The notes: a model not told the origin generated them from the sequence alone. 64,000 nt of DNA from an uncultured Prevotellaceae bacterium (GCA_902769705.1 CACXPX010000015.1:1-64000); one strand, 5' to 3'; shown: positions 34,261 through 43,380, counted from the first letter of the stretch. Translations and numbers: made by a program.

Positions 34261-34754
34261 TGAAATTTATCAGCACCCCTGTGGAGTTCATAAACGAGGG
34301 ACATTCGCTCAAACGCGATATCGAGCAGCGCATTCAGATGCTCGATAACCTTGTAGAACTCATCGTCTTCACACCCCGAGGTAACTTTGAGGCCGACCCC
34401 GACTTTGGATTCGAATACTGGAACCATGAGTACTCAAACGTTCACCATCGGGAGTTCAATAACAGCCAGTCAGGGCGTCTGGCTGGTGGACTGACCAACG
34501 AGGTCACCAAAAAGGAATGCGAGGAAAGTATACGCCAAAGCCTTGCCACCTATGAGCCCATGCTGAAGAACGTGGCGGTCTACATTGAGCTCGATTCGGC
34601 CTATGACCTTCAGTTACGTAAACTGAAGATGCCGTCTAAATACAAAGTTAACGTCATTGTTGAAGGCAACCTCGACGACGGACTTGGTACAAAGTCACCC
34701 TACCGCAAGCAGGTAACCTTCCTCATCGAGCCTACCGTGAAACGTTATAGGTAA
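34257..34754 (+). CDS. tssE: T6SS baseplate protein TssE (gp25-like)
   Basis: TssE is the gp25-like initiator of sheath assembly. The 165-residue protein has the family core: an N-terminal helix before VELIVFTPRGNFEADPDFGFEYW (residues 32-54, including the expected PDFGFE block), then CEESIRQSLATYEPMLKNV, the EPRL-type motif (EPML here), and closing strands (YKVNVIVEGNL, VTFLIEPTVKRY). Start overlaps tssK by 4 bp and the stop is 31 bp before tssF, so the baseplate genes are coupled. Confidence 0.85.
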   Translation: MMKFISTPVEFINEGHSLKRDIEQRIQMLDNLVELIVFTPRGNFEADPDFGFEYWNHEYSNVHHREFNNSQSGRLAGGLTNEVTKKECEESIRQSLATYEPMLKNVAVYIELDSAYDLQLRKLKMPSKYKVNVIVEGNLDDGLGTKSPYRKQVTFLIEPTVKRYR

Positions 34755-34785
34755 TACCCACATCATCCACTACTCATCATCCAAA

Positions 34786-36576
34786 ATGGACATTGAATTA
34801 GAGAAAAGAATCAACGATGCGATGGCGAGTCTGCAGCAGATGGCTGTCGACGACTTCGACTATCAAAACCTCGACCCTGTGGCCAAGATGATGCTTGTCG
34901 CCTTGGTGGCCGAAGCACAAAAAATACAAGACTACATAGATGGAACCACAGAGCGCATCGTGGAGCGCTATTGTGCTGACTTTATTCCCCGTCAGAAGGT
35001 AGAGGCTACACCAGCCGTCTGTCTGCTCAAACCCGAGTTGAAACCTATGCGTGATGCAGCCACCATCAATGTCGGTGCAGGCACATCATTCGCTTTCAAG
35101 ATTGAGGGATTGAAGCAAGCCATCAATTATATTCCCATCTTCAAGACAGCACTGTTGCCTCATAAGGGTCTCTTCTTGCTCACCAGCCGTGCCATGCGTA
35201 ATGGTGAGCGGCAGTTCGACATCCACTTCGGTAAGCCCAACCACTTGTGGGTGGGCATACAGACCGAAACAGAACTCGATAACTTGCAGGGTTTGTCGCT
35301 GTTCATTCGAGGCACACAGGGCGTAGTGCCTGAGCACATATGCACCATTGACGACAAGGAATTGGAGTTCGCTTCGATGCGTGAGCTTGAGAACATTGAG
35401 ATGGCTGAGCCTTTCGACGCACAACAGGCTTCGGGACAGTTGTTCTCGTTTGTGGAGTCGTGGAAAGAAAATCTGTTGAATATCGACAATGCCGCATTGC
35501 TCTACATCACTGATGAGATTGAAGACCGCGACATGTTCAAGCCGCGTGCCTATCCACGCTCGTTCCAGCAGTGGTTAGAAAACGAGGTACTTGACTGCTT
35601 TGACCCAGAAACCGTATGGCTTCGTTTGGAGTTCCCAGAGGGATACACGGTTCCCGATGACTGTGAGGTGGTACTCAACGCATTACCAGTTACCAACATC
35701 GACATCAACTCGCTGATGCTAACACAGTCGCAACCTTTGCAGAAACTGCAGAAACTTGAAAACTCGTTTTTCCTGCGCATATTGGAGACTAGTACAGCCT
35801 CCAACCGGCAAGGATTCGGCATGATGGGTGATGAGATTATCGTGCGCGATTTTGAAGCTGCTTGTTACGATAACGGTGCACTCTATCGCGATGTGCGCAA
35901 TCTCTATAATCACTTCATCGATGACTATTATGCCTTTGTTGAGTACAATGGCATTAAGGATGGTGAAACACTCAAGCAGTTGCGTGAGACTATCAACAAA
36001 ATAGGTAAGAGTGTGGGTGCACAAAATCCGAAGTATAGTTTTGAAAGCGGAACCTATGTGATGAAAAATATGAACCAGTCGCAGCTCTCGACATCTACGA
36101 AAGTCACTTACATCACCACACAGGGACGTATCGGTAACGCTCCGCGTGCTGGTGAGATGATGGACAACCGTCGTCTTCCTGGTGTGGAACAGAAGGTGGA
36201 AGTGCTCGTCTCTGGTATGGGTGGCAGTGACAAGGCTACGCCCGATGAGCGTTACGAGCAGTTGCGCTATTTCTCATTAACTAACGATCGTCTCTACACT
36301 CGAATGGATGTAGATGCCTTTTTGCGCAAAGAGATTATCAGTGAGTTTGGTAAGGAGGAGTTCCGTCGCATCTTCATCAAGACGAGCATTGGCGGAGCTG
36401 GTACCAAAAGTGGTCTATGTCGTGGCCTTTATGTGGACATCGAGTTCAAAGACCGCAAAAACTATCAGCATGCTGAAAGCATCGGATACGACAACCTGAT
36501 TAGACAGAAAATCATCAATAAATCATGTATTGCCTTACCGATTGTCGTGACATTGAAAAATCTGGAGGACGAATAA
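34786..36576 (+). CDS. tssF: T6SS baseplate protein TssF
   Basis: TssF is the main baseplate wedge protein. The 596-residue length and opening fit: an N-terminal helix pair (DPVAKMMLVALVAEAQKIQDYIDGT), an early RYCADFIPRQKVEATPAV that matches the TssF block before the first beta domain, GAGTSFAFKI, and later strand-rich regions. C-terminal segment SGLCRGLYVDIEFKDR is consistent with the last TssF domain. It follows tssE at 31 bp; the next gene starts 3 bp after the stop and differs strongly in composition. Confidence 0.82.
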   Translation: MDIELEKRINDAMASLQQMAVDDFDYQNLDPVAKMMLVALVAEAQKIQDYIDGTTERIVERYCADFIPRQKVEATPAVCLLKPELKPMRDAATINVGAGTSFAFKIEGLKQAINYIPIFKTALLPHKGLFLLTSRAMRNGERQFDIHFGKPNHLWVGIQTETELDNLQGLSLFIRGTQGVVPEHICTIDDKELEFASMRELENIEMAEPFDAQQASGQLFSFVESWKENLLNIDNAALLYITDEIEDRDMFKPRAYPRSFQQWLENEVLDCFDPETVWLRLEFPEGYTVPDDCEVVLNALPVTNIDINSLMLTQSQPLQKLQKLENSFFLRILETSTASNRQGFGMMGDEIIVRDFEAACYDNGALYRDVRNLYNHFIDDYYAFVEYNGIKDGETLKQLRETINKIGKSVGAQNPKYSFESGTYVMKNMNQSQLSTSTKVTYITTQGRIGNAPRAGEMMDNRRLPGVEQKVEVLVSGMGGSDKATPDERYEQLRYFSLTNDRLYTRMDVDAFLRKEIISEFGKEEFRRIFIKTSIGGAGTKSGLCRGLYVDIEFKDRKNYQHAESIGYDNLIRQKIINKSCIALPIVVTLKNLEDE

Positions 36577-36579
36577 GAT

Positions 36580-37866
36580 ATGGGAGATTTTAGCGAAAAG
36601 TATTCTTCGTGGGGTGGAACCAACAATGTGTTGGTTAGTTCAAGTCAAGAATCAGAAGAATCATCTAGTAAGTATAATTTCGCTGATTCTAATGATAATT
36701 CTTCAATGAACGAGAATGTTCAGGAGAATCCATATAAGTATACTTCTCCCGATGCCAATAGTAAGATTTATGTAACAAATGAGTATAGTCAATATGTAAC
36801 TAAGCAATGGAGTCAAAGTCAAGCCGCAAAGCGTTATAGTATACAGACTCCGAAAGTACAAAATCCAAGGTATAATATACAACCTCCGCCAACTCAAATG
36901 ACAGAGGAGGTATTTAAAGAACAATACAAATCTACATTTGAAAAGTTTTTAGAAATATTTGATACAGCAACTGGCGTAGTTGGCGATACTTCATCGGGAA
37001 TATCTGGAGTTGGGTCTGGTATGACTGGTTTCTCAAAAGATTCTTCATTAGGAACTCGCATTATTCAAGGTATACATTCGTTAATCTTGGGAGCAGAAAA
37101 GGTATTGGCCAAAATACGTTTGAATTTTACTTTTAATTGGGGATCTCCTAAGAGTTTCGAAAAGAGTTTGCGCTTTGCAGAAAAAGCTGGAGCAAAACAA
37201 GCTATTTCAGAAGCTAAAGCATCATCAGCTGCAAATAAGATAGGATATGTTGCGTTAGTATTACTATTTTTAGTAGCAGTATATAGGGGATGTATGTGGG
37301 CTACAGCAACCTCAGACGAAGAAAAGGAAATATGGGCTTCTAAATTCCGTGGAGCTTTATATAATTTTTTCTTGGCGTTAGCCGTTCAGGCATTATCTAA
37401 GTCTCATCCTGTTGCATTAATAGTTGGTATAGCAATTGCAATTATGGATGCTGTCTTTATGTATATTTCAAATGGTGAATGTGATTTTGGTTATGCTTTT
37501 GATTTAGGTTTGCAATGGTGGGGAGATACAATTAAAGGTTGGCACAAAGCTGGTGTTGATTATTTCGCAGAAACAGTATTTCCATATTATGAGAAAAAGA
37601 TAAGTGAGGTAGAGGAAGTTCGTCAAACAGGTGTTGAAATAATGTCTCAAGGATTCCAAGCATGGGATGAGGGGCTACATGAAGCAGGAGAGACGATTCA
37701 CGAAACATATGATAGTGGTGTTGAAGTCATGAGTTTAGGATTCCAATATTGGGGTGATAAATGGGATGAATTCCTCGAATGGAGAGAAGAAAATAAGAGT
37801 AATTCAGATTATAATGGGAATGATCTTCCATGTTGGGAAGTGCCAGGTGCTTCTGCTGGTTTATAA
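36580..37866 (+). CDS. AT-rich gene for an unknown membrane-associated protein
   Basis: Not recognised. It starts 3 bp after tssF but is markedly AT-rich (third positions mostly A/T), unlike every neighbour, suggesting recent acquisition. The 428-residue protein has a Ser/Asn-rich disordered head (1-95), a Pro motif (QPPPTQ near 100), a Gly/Ser-rich segment (130-160), one or two hydrophobic segments (about 223-245, 262-300) and a C-terminal tail with two diverged copies of GVEIMSQGFQAWDE / GVEVMSLGFQYWGD. The layout (disordered leader, hydrophobic core, amphipathic repeats) would suit a pore-forming effector delivered by the system. A structural role is equally possible. No immunity gene of clear identity follows. 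Confidence 0.55.
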   Translation: MGDFSEKYSSWGGTNNVLVSSSQESEESSSKYNFADSNDNSSMNENVQENPYKYTSPDANSKIYVTNEYSQYVTKQWSQSQAAKRYSIQTPKVQNPRYNIQPPPTQMTEEVFKEQYKSTFEKFLEIFDTATGVVGDTSSGISGVGSGMTGFSKDSSLGTRIIQGIHSLILGAEKVLAKIRLNFTFNWGSPKSFEKSLRFAEKAGAKQAISEAKASSAANKIGYVALVLLFLVAVYRGCMWATATSDEEKEIWASKFRGALYNFFLALAVQALSKSHPVALIVGIAIAIMDAVFMYISNGECDFGYAFDLGLQWWGDTIKGWHKAGVDYFAETVFPYYEKKISEVEEVRQTGVEIMSQGFQAWDEGLHEAGETIHETYDSGVEVMSLGFQYWGDKWDEFLEWREENKSNSDYNGNDLPCWEVPGASAGL

Positions 37867-38060
37867 AAATATTATAGAATCCCTCAGTAATTGTTTGTTT
37901 GATAAAAGTGCTCATTTCAGGAGGCATTGATAGTACAAAAGTTTCATATGATGGAGACAAACCATATTTGGTTGCCTAACATATATGAGGGCATAGCAAA
38001 GGCTATGGCAGATGATAGATCTTGTTTTTTGGAAGTTTAATCTTTAATGAAACACAATAC
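37867..38060 (+). other. AT-rich gap with possible gene remnants
   Basis: A 194-bp AT-rich gap. A frame without a start codon (about 37902-37979) encodes VLISGGIDSTKVSYDGDKP and a 29-codon frame with ATG at 37951 ends at 38040. The first reads like a fragment of a real protein, so this may be debris of a small gene that came with the AT-rich gene, perhaps a lost partner. Both are too short to call. Confidence 0.3.
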
Positions 38061-39077
38061 ATGAAGAGACTTGCTGTTATAAGTATAGTTTTCATATTGT
38101 TTGCGTATGCAACGGAAGTGAGCGCACAGTCTTCGTCCGACATACGTAACTATATAGCTAAATATAGCCAGATTGCATTGGAGCAAGAGCGGACCTATGG
38201 TGTGCCGGCATCAATTACGATTGCTCAAGGTATCCTGGAGTCGGGAGCAGGTAAGAGCGGACTGACGCGCAACGCTAACAACCACTTCGGCATCAAGGCG
38301 TTCGGTGGTTGGAAAGGTCCCATCTATCAGGCTTGGGACGACGAGCCCAACAAGAGTAAGTTCCGCGTGTATGCATCGGCGGCAGAGTCGTTTCGCGACC
38401 ACTCGCTGTTCTTGAAGAACAACAGCCGCTATCGCAGTTTGTTCCAAAAGAGCGTTTATGACTATCGCGGTTGGGCTATCGGTTTGCAAAAGGCGGGCTA
38501 TGCCACAGCTCAGACCTATGCTAAGGCACTTATTGGTTTCATTGACGCCTACCAGCTTTATGCCATCAATGGTGGTGTGAAACTGCGTTCTGGTGCCACT
38601 GTGACCATCCGCCGACCTGTTCAGACTGGTGGCAATAAGAACAAGCAACAGCAACAGGGCCGCCCCGAGTTCTTGCCCGAGGAACAGATGGCTGAAGATG
38701 AAGAGTCGGAGGAGGAGAAGAGTGTGAAGGAGGCTGTTAAGAAGTTCCTCGTGGAGGTAAACGACGTTCGTTGCACGGTGCTCTATCCCGGCCAGACATT
38801 ATCATCGGTGGCCATGAAATACGACATCCCGAAGCAGAAATTGCTGGAGTTCAACGAGACCACTCGTGAGGACGACTTCAAGGAAGGCGACATCGTGTTC
38901 CTGGAGAAGAAGAAAAGTAAGTTTACTGGTGCACAGGACTTCTATCGCGTTAAGGCTGGCGACACTGTATATGGCATTTCGCAACAGTTTGGCATCAAGA
39001 TGGCCAACTTGACGAAGATGAATAAACTGAACCTCTTTTCAGTACTGAAAGAAGGTGAGAAACTGAGATTGAAATAA
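38061..39077 (+). CDS. Exported glucosaminidase (GH73-like) with two LysM domains
   Basis: A peptidoglycan hydrolase: signal peptide (1-22, ending VSAQ), GH73-type N-acetylglucosaminidase domain (about 25-175) with catalytic Glu E60 in GILESGAGKS and the NNHFGIK block, then an acidic linker and two LysM domains (about 230-285, 295-339: VLYPGQTLSSVAMKYDI; YRVKAGDTVYGISQQFGI). The frame is open 39 bp further upstream, but ATG at 38061 gives a proper signal peptide. Within a secretion cluster it most likely opens the cell wall for assembly of the apparatus, as lytic enzymes do for other T6SS. It could also be an effector, but the signal peptide points to the producer's own periplasm. Confidence 0.85.
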   Translation: MKRLAVISIVFILFAYATEVSAQSSSDIRNYIAKYSQIALEQERTYGVPASITIAQGILESGAGKSGLTRNANNHFGIKAFGGWKGPIYQAWDDEPNKSKFRVYASAAESFRDHSLFLKNNSRYRSLFQKSVYDYRGWAIGLQKAGYATAQTYAKALIGFIDAYQLYAINGGVKLRSGATVTIRRPVQTGGNKNKQQQQGRPEFLPEEQMAEDEESEEEKSVKEAVKKFLVEVNDVRCTVLYPGQTLSSVAMKYDIPKQKLLEFNETTREDDFKEGDIVFLEKKKSKFTGAQDFYRVKAGDTVYGISQQFGIKMANLTKMNKLNLFSVLKEGEKLRLK

Positions 39078-39091
39078 ATAAAAAATACAAT

Positions 39092-40579
39092 ATGATTCAT
39101 CTAAGAGATTTTGCCCAAAGTGGCGAATTGTTCGACGGACGCTACAAACTGTTGCGCCCGTTGAGCACGGCAGGAGGTACAGCTGATGTGTGGCTGGCCT
39201 TGGATGTAAACACCATTGATATCGACGAGTCGCTGGGCGATGAGACAGATGATGACTCTGGTGCTGGCAGCGGTATGAAGGTGGCCATCAAGGTTTATCG
39301 GCCCAAGAATGCACTCGATATCGAGGGTGAACAACGGTTCCGCGACGAATACAAGATTGTTTATAACTGCCACCACGAGAATCTGCTGCAGCCCACGCAC
39401 TTCTCCATCTTCCAAGGCATGCCCTATTTGGTGATGCCGTTCTGCAGTGCTGGCTCGTCTGAGAAATTCATGGGGCAGTGGACCACCGACGACGAGGTGT
39501 GGAAATATATACACGACGTAGCATCGGGTTTGGCTTATCTGCATGCCAACAATCCGCCCATCATCCATCAGGATATCAAACCAGGCAACGTGCTCATTGA
39601 TGACAATGAGAACTTCTCAATCACCGACTTTGGTATCAGTTCTAAGTTTGGCGGTAGTCACCAGTATTATTACGACGACGAGAACGCTGGCACACTGGCC
39701 TATATGGCTCCCGAACGCTTCGTTGAAGGCGCAGTGCCTATGGCCGAGAGCGACATTTGGGCGTTGGGTGCCACAGTTTATGAATTGCTCACGGGCAACG
39801 TTCCCTTTGGTGAGGAAGGGGGCATGAATCAACCCGAGGGAGAGGTAAGTCTGGAGTTCCCCAAGTTCCTTGGTCCTGAGTTGCAAAAGCTCATCAAGGC
39901 TTGTCTGGAGCGTAACCCAATGATTCGTCCTACCGCCGAATATCTGAGCGAGGCCGCCCGTTTGAAGCAATATCCCATCAAGCGCCAAAGCGGACTGTTA
40001 TGGAAGATTTTGTTGGGCGTGGTAGCCGTTGTGGCTGCTGTCGCCATCTATTTTGCCATTCAAGCACCTGAAAAACCAACACCTCCCGAGGTGTATTTCG
40101 AACAGGCGATGAGACAGGTGGACTTTCCTTCTGCCGACAGTGTGAAGGTTGGTGTTGCCCTGCTTGACTCTTTGGCAGGTGTGGGCTATCTGCCCGCCAT
40201 TCGTCAGTTGGCACTTACCTATGGTTGGTACGGTGAGACAGAACCCGCTTCGCTAAAACGCAAGGAATATCTCGGCATCGAATTAGGCAACCCTAACGTT
40301 GCCGAACGTGCCAGTAACCTGGCTGCCTATCTGCCCACACGCGACAGCTACAACCAAAAAGCTATCGGCTACTACAATATGATAGTGACATCTGCCGACA
40401 GCACACATAACGAGTGGAAGATGGATGCAGCCTACCGTCTGGGCGTCTATTATCTCTATTACACTCCCAATCCGAACCTCGCGCGCAAGTCGTTCATGAA
40501 GTGCAAGGAATATGCCATTCTGTTGAAAGACAAGACGATGGAGGAACGTGTTGACATTGCGTTGGAAGAAATCAACTAA
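39092..40579 (+). CDS. Transmembrane Ser/Thr protein kinase (Hanks type)
   Basis: Kinase domain at residues 15-295: Gly-rich loop STAGGTADVW, catalytic Lys K67 in VAIKVYR, catalytic loop H159-Q160-D161 with K163 and N166 (Gln in place of the HRD Arg), D179-F180-G181, and APE at 206-208. A membrane span at 302-323 is followed by a periplasmic helical (Sel1/TPR-like) domain of 170 residues that could sense envelope state. The Gln for Arg change marks a non-RD kinase, often not dependent on activation-loop phosphorylation. With the PP2C two genes downstream and the FHA-like domain upstream, it recalls the PpkA/PppA/Fha switch of other T6SS. It lies 14 bp after the glucosaminidase gene. Confidence 0.9.
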   Translation: MIHLRDFAQSGELFDGRYKLLRPLSTAGGTADVWLALDVNTIDIDESLGDETDDDSGAGSGMKVAIKVYRPKNALDIEGEQRFRDEYKIVYNCHHENLLQPTHFSIFQGMPYLVMPFCSAGSSEKFMGQWTTDDEVWKYIHDVASGLAYLHANNPPIIHQDIKPGNVLIDDNENFSITDFGISSKFGGSHQYYYDDENAGTLAYMAPERFVEGAVPMAESDIWALGATVYELLTGNVPFGEEGGMNQPEGEVSLEFPKFLGPELQKLIKACLERNPMIRPTAEYLSEAARLKQYPIKRQSGLLWKILLGVVAVVAAVAIYFAIQAPEKPTPPEVYFEQAMRQVDFPSADSVKVGVALLDSLAGVGYLPAIRQLALTYGWYGETEPASLKRKEYLGIELGNPNVAERASNLAAYLPTRDSYNQKAIGYYNMIVTSADSTHNEWKMDAAYRLGVYYLYYTPNPNLARKSFMKCKEYAILLKDKTMEERVDIALEEIN

Positions 40580-40592
40580 TAACCATTAAAAT

Positions 40593-42362
40593 ATGATGAA
40601 GAAATCCTTATTCATTGCCATGTTGCTCGTTATAGGAGCAACGGTAAAAGCACAAGTTGTCAGCCGCGTCATTCCGACAAGGTTCGACAAGGTGGAGAAG
40701 GCTAAGGGCATAGGCTTGTTCCTGTGCAAACAAGGCAACACCACATATATATGGACACGCGAGCGCCGCCAACTTGGCCAATCGCAGGACAACGTGGCTT
40801 CGTTCAGTGAGCGCAAGGCAGTCACCATCACACCAGGAACAGACATTGTGACGGGCTTCTTCAATCTGGAGACAGGCAAGTATGAGAAACTGCCCGGCTA
40901 TCGCATTGCCTTGAACCACCCCTATTTTCACGATGGTAACCTGTTGGTGAAAGACCGTAAGGATTTTGCCTATGTGTCTTCGGACGGCAGCATTCGCATC
41001 CGTGCAACAGAAGGACAACCGTTCCGCGGTGGATATGCCGTCTGCAACGGTTATGCTGCTTCACAAAAGGCGAAAGATGCCACCTTCGGATACCGTACAA
41101 CAAGCGGTGACCTTGTGAGAATTTCGCTGAACGGTGAGGTGGTGTCAGGCGGTGACATAGACTTTCTTTCATCGTTGAATCCTGAAGGCACCAGTGTGGT
41201 CATCGTGAAGCGCAAGGTTTATCTCTTCAGCAAGGGGAATGGACAATTGCGCCCATTGGAAGATGGTGCTGGTTCACAGGTGACTATTGACGGCTCTGTG
41301 GGCGGTGCAAGCCAGAAGGTGGGTGATTCGTTGTTCGTCATCAAAGCTAATGCTGACAAACAGCCTGTGAAGTTGACATTCGACCGCTTCCATGTTCCTC
41401 TGTCCATCGCCTTTGCTGACAACACCATCAACTATCCGCGTTTCAGCGAAGGAGAACCCAGCGACCCTGGACTTGAGATTATCAACGGTCACGGCCATCA
41501 GGGGCTGAAGTACAAAGGCGAACTGTTGCTGCCCATACAATTCGACGCCCTTGAACTGACCGACGACAACTATATGTATGTGAACGAAGACGGCAAGTGG
41601 GGTGCACTCTACTTCGATCCCGATGAGAAGTTCGAAATAACTCTGAACGACGGCAAACCTCTTGACTTCCGCCATGCAAAATACAACACCTCAGTAAGTG
41701 TCAAGATGCCGGCTTCAGTTCCCCCCGAACGTACAGAACTGCATTCCAGCGAACGCGCGAAGATGGAGGTAGACCTTACATCGGTGGAGACCAAGAAGAC
41801 CTCCAGCGGAAACATGGCTGAGTTCAAATGCACACTGGGCATTCCTGACGAGCTGCCCGACACCACAGCAGACGTGGTTTATCCCTTCGAAGTGTTCTAC
41901 GACAATATCGTCTCGGCACCTATCCCTGTGACAGTTGAGGCTTGGCACGTGAAATATCACAATGTGAAGTTCTCTGACATCAAGATTGAGCAAGGCGGAG
42001 TGGACTTTACCATCAATGTCACAGAGAAACTTCTGCAAGGTGAGTCGAATTATCCCTTTGACGTCAAGGTGGTGGCAGGAGAAACGGAATACAAGACGCA
42101 AAAACTATCGGAAACACTTTACAAATGCCGCATTCCTTCGCTCCGTGAGGGTCGGAACACTTTCAAGGTCCTCGTCCAAGAGAAGGGTTGTCCGCCTTCT
42201 ACGTTCCCATTCAACGTGACCTACTCGAAGAACAAGCCTGCAGCAAGTGGTGGTGCCCGGAGTGGTGGTAGGAAGCCTGTTGCATCGTCGGGCAACGGAC
42301 AAGTGCAGGTTCATCATACTGAGGCTCCAAAGAATGTGCAGAAGTCGCGCATCGTGCTGTAA
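40593..42362 (+). CDS. Exported beta-rich protein of unknown function
   Basis: 589 residues with a signal peptide (MMKKSLFIAMLLVIGATVKAQ) and no later span. Residues 25-370 read as strand-rich repeats, perhaps a beta-propeller; NEDGKWGALYF near 330 resembles a WG-type repeat. Residues 390-540 look like one or two Ig-like domains (VYPFEVFYDN, FKVLVQEKGCPP). A Gly/Ser/Lys-rich tail follows. It sits between kinase and phosphatase genes (14 bp after the kinase, 18 bp before PP2C). It could be a periplasmic ligand or scaffold for the kinase's outer domain. No family identified with confidence. Confidence 0.6.
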   Translation: MMKKSLFIAMLLVIGATVKAQVVSRVIPTRFDKVEKAKGIGLFLCKQGNTTYIWTRERRQLGQSQDNVASFSERKAVTITPGTDIVTGFFNLETGKYEKLPGYRIALNHPYFHDGNLLVKDRKDFAYVSSDGSIRIRATEGQPFRGGYAVCNGYAASQKAKDATFGYRTTSGDLVRISLNGEVVSGGDIDFLSSLNPEGTSVVIVKRKVYLFSKGNGQLRPLEDGAGSQVTIDGSVGGASQKVGDSLFVIKANADKQPVKLTFDRFHVPLSIAFADNTINYPRFSEGEPSDPGLEIINGHGHQGLKYKGELLLPIQFDALELTDDNYMYVNEDGKWGALYFDPDEKFEITLNDGKPLDFRHAKYNTSVSVKMPASVPPERTELHSSERAKMEVDLTSVETKKTSSGNMAEFKCTLGIPDELPDTTADVVYPFEVFYDNIVSAPIPVTVEAWHVKYHNVKFSDIKIEQGGVDFTINVTEKLLQGESNYPFDVKVVAGETEYKTQKLSETLYKCRIPSLREGRNTFKVLVQEKGCPPSTFPFNVTYSKNKPAASGGARSGGRKPVASSGNGQVQVHHTEAPKNVQKSRIVL

Positions 42363-42380
42363 TCCAACTGAACAACCACT

Positions 42381-43274
42381 ATGAAAATCAAGTTATCAGC
42401 TATCACCGATGTAGGCAAGGAGCGCGAGCACAACGAAGACGCGTTTGTGCTTTGCCCCGACTTGTCGAAGCCAGATTGGTCGGTGGACGATACTGCAGTA
42501 CATCTGCCGTTGGGGCCCTATGGCTCGTTGGCCGTTGTTGCCGATGGCATGGGTGGTGCGAATGCTGGAGATGTGGCGTCGGCAATGACAGTCGACTCCA
42601 TTAAGAAATTCTTCTCCACCGAACAGTTGGCTGAGGTTGTCAAGAGCGATGCTGCCATCCGCAATTTCCTCTCGGCCTTTGTGACGAAGACGAATGAAGA
42701 ACTTCAGACCTACGCCTTCGACCATCCCGAGACAGCAGGAATGGGCACCACTATCGTCATTTGCTGGATGCTCCCTTCTTCTCCAATAGCCTACATCGCT
42801 TGGTGCGGTGACAGCCGCTGCTATGTGTACAATCCCAACGACGGTCTGCGGCCTCTAACAAAAGACCATTCCTATGTGCAGCAGCTGGTGGACAAGGGCG
42901 AGATTACGGAGGAAGAGACTTTCACCCATCCCGACAGCAACCTCATTACTCGTGGTTTGGGCGATGTGGACTGCGATGCCTTGCCCGATATTGTCTGCTA
43001 TACGCCCCAATCTGGAGATTGGTTGCTCCTCTGCAGCGATGGTCTGTGTGGTTATTGTACGAACGAAGCAATTGCTAATGTCGTAAAAGTGGATTATCCC
43101 GCTATCACGACTTGTCGCGACCATCTGCTGAAGATGGCACTTGATGCTGGCGGTTACGACAACATTACCATCGCTATCGCTTCGGTTATTAACGACGATG
43201 ATGCCGAACCTGACGAGAGTGCTAATGATGGTGGTTTTCTGAAATGGCTCAAGAACCTTTTCTGTAAAGGATAA
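42381..43274 (+). CDS. PP2C-family Ser/Thr protein phosphatase
   Basis: 297 residues with all PP2C metal motifs: REHNEDAF (15-22), VADGMGG (53-59), a WCGDSRCY block, LLLCSDGLCG, and GGYDNITIAIA. It dephosphorylates targets of the kinase encoded two genes upstream, probably the FHA protein or baseplate parts. It is cytoplasmic, with a short acidic tail ending in a hydrophobic LKWLKNLFCKG. It is the last gene of the cluster; an intrinsic terminator starts 33 bp after the stop. Confidence 0.92.
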   Translation: MKIKLSAITDVGKEREHNEDAFVLCPDLSKPDWSVDDTAVHLPLGPYGSLAVVADGMGGANAGDVASAMTVDSIKKFFSTEQLAEVVKSDAAIRNFLSAFVTKTNEELQTYAFDHPETAGMGTTIVICWMLPSSPIAYIAWCGDSRCYVYNPNDGLRPLTKDHSYVQQLVDKGEITEEETFTHPDSNLITRGLGDVDCDALPDIVCYTPQSGDWLLLCSDGLCGYCTNEAIANVVKVDYPAITTCRDHLLKMALDAGGYDNITIAIASVINDDDAEPDESANDGGFLKWLKNLFCKG

Positions 43275-43306
43275 AGCAGCTCTGCCCATTTATATAGTCA
43301 ACAAGA

Positions 43307-43352
43307 AAAAGCCTGACAAATCTCATTCAAGATTGTCGGGCTTATTTTTTTC
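43307..43352 (+). terminator. Intrinsic terminator of the injection cluster
   Basis: Arms AAGCCTGACAA (43309-43319) and TTGTCGGGCTT region (43333-43343) pair with one G-T, closing a short loop, and a run of Ts follows (43345-43351). It lies just past the PP2C gene and ends the cluster transcript. Confidence 0.8.
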
Positions 43353-43380
43353 AGAGTTATTTTCTTCTTTTTGCTATAGA

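Larger units (their letters stand above)
9235..43274 (+). other. T6SS-like injection cluster with embedded ubiquitin-type conjugation genes
   Basis: Twenty-two consecutive same-strand genes. Order: UpxY, ClpV, TssB, TssC, Hcp, Hcp, repeat-Hcp, VgrG, PAAR-like, Ubl, E2, two exported proteins, JAMM membrane protein, VWA/RING/FHA protein, E1, TssG, TssK, TssE, TssF, unknown AT-rich gene, glucosaminidase, kinase, secreted protein, PP2C. Several junctions overlap (23968, 25020, 28395, 34257), indicating translational coupling, including across the boundary between ubiquitin-type and membrane genes. An intrinsic terminator follows the last gene. No transposase or integrase is present. Confidence 0.85.
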
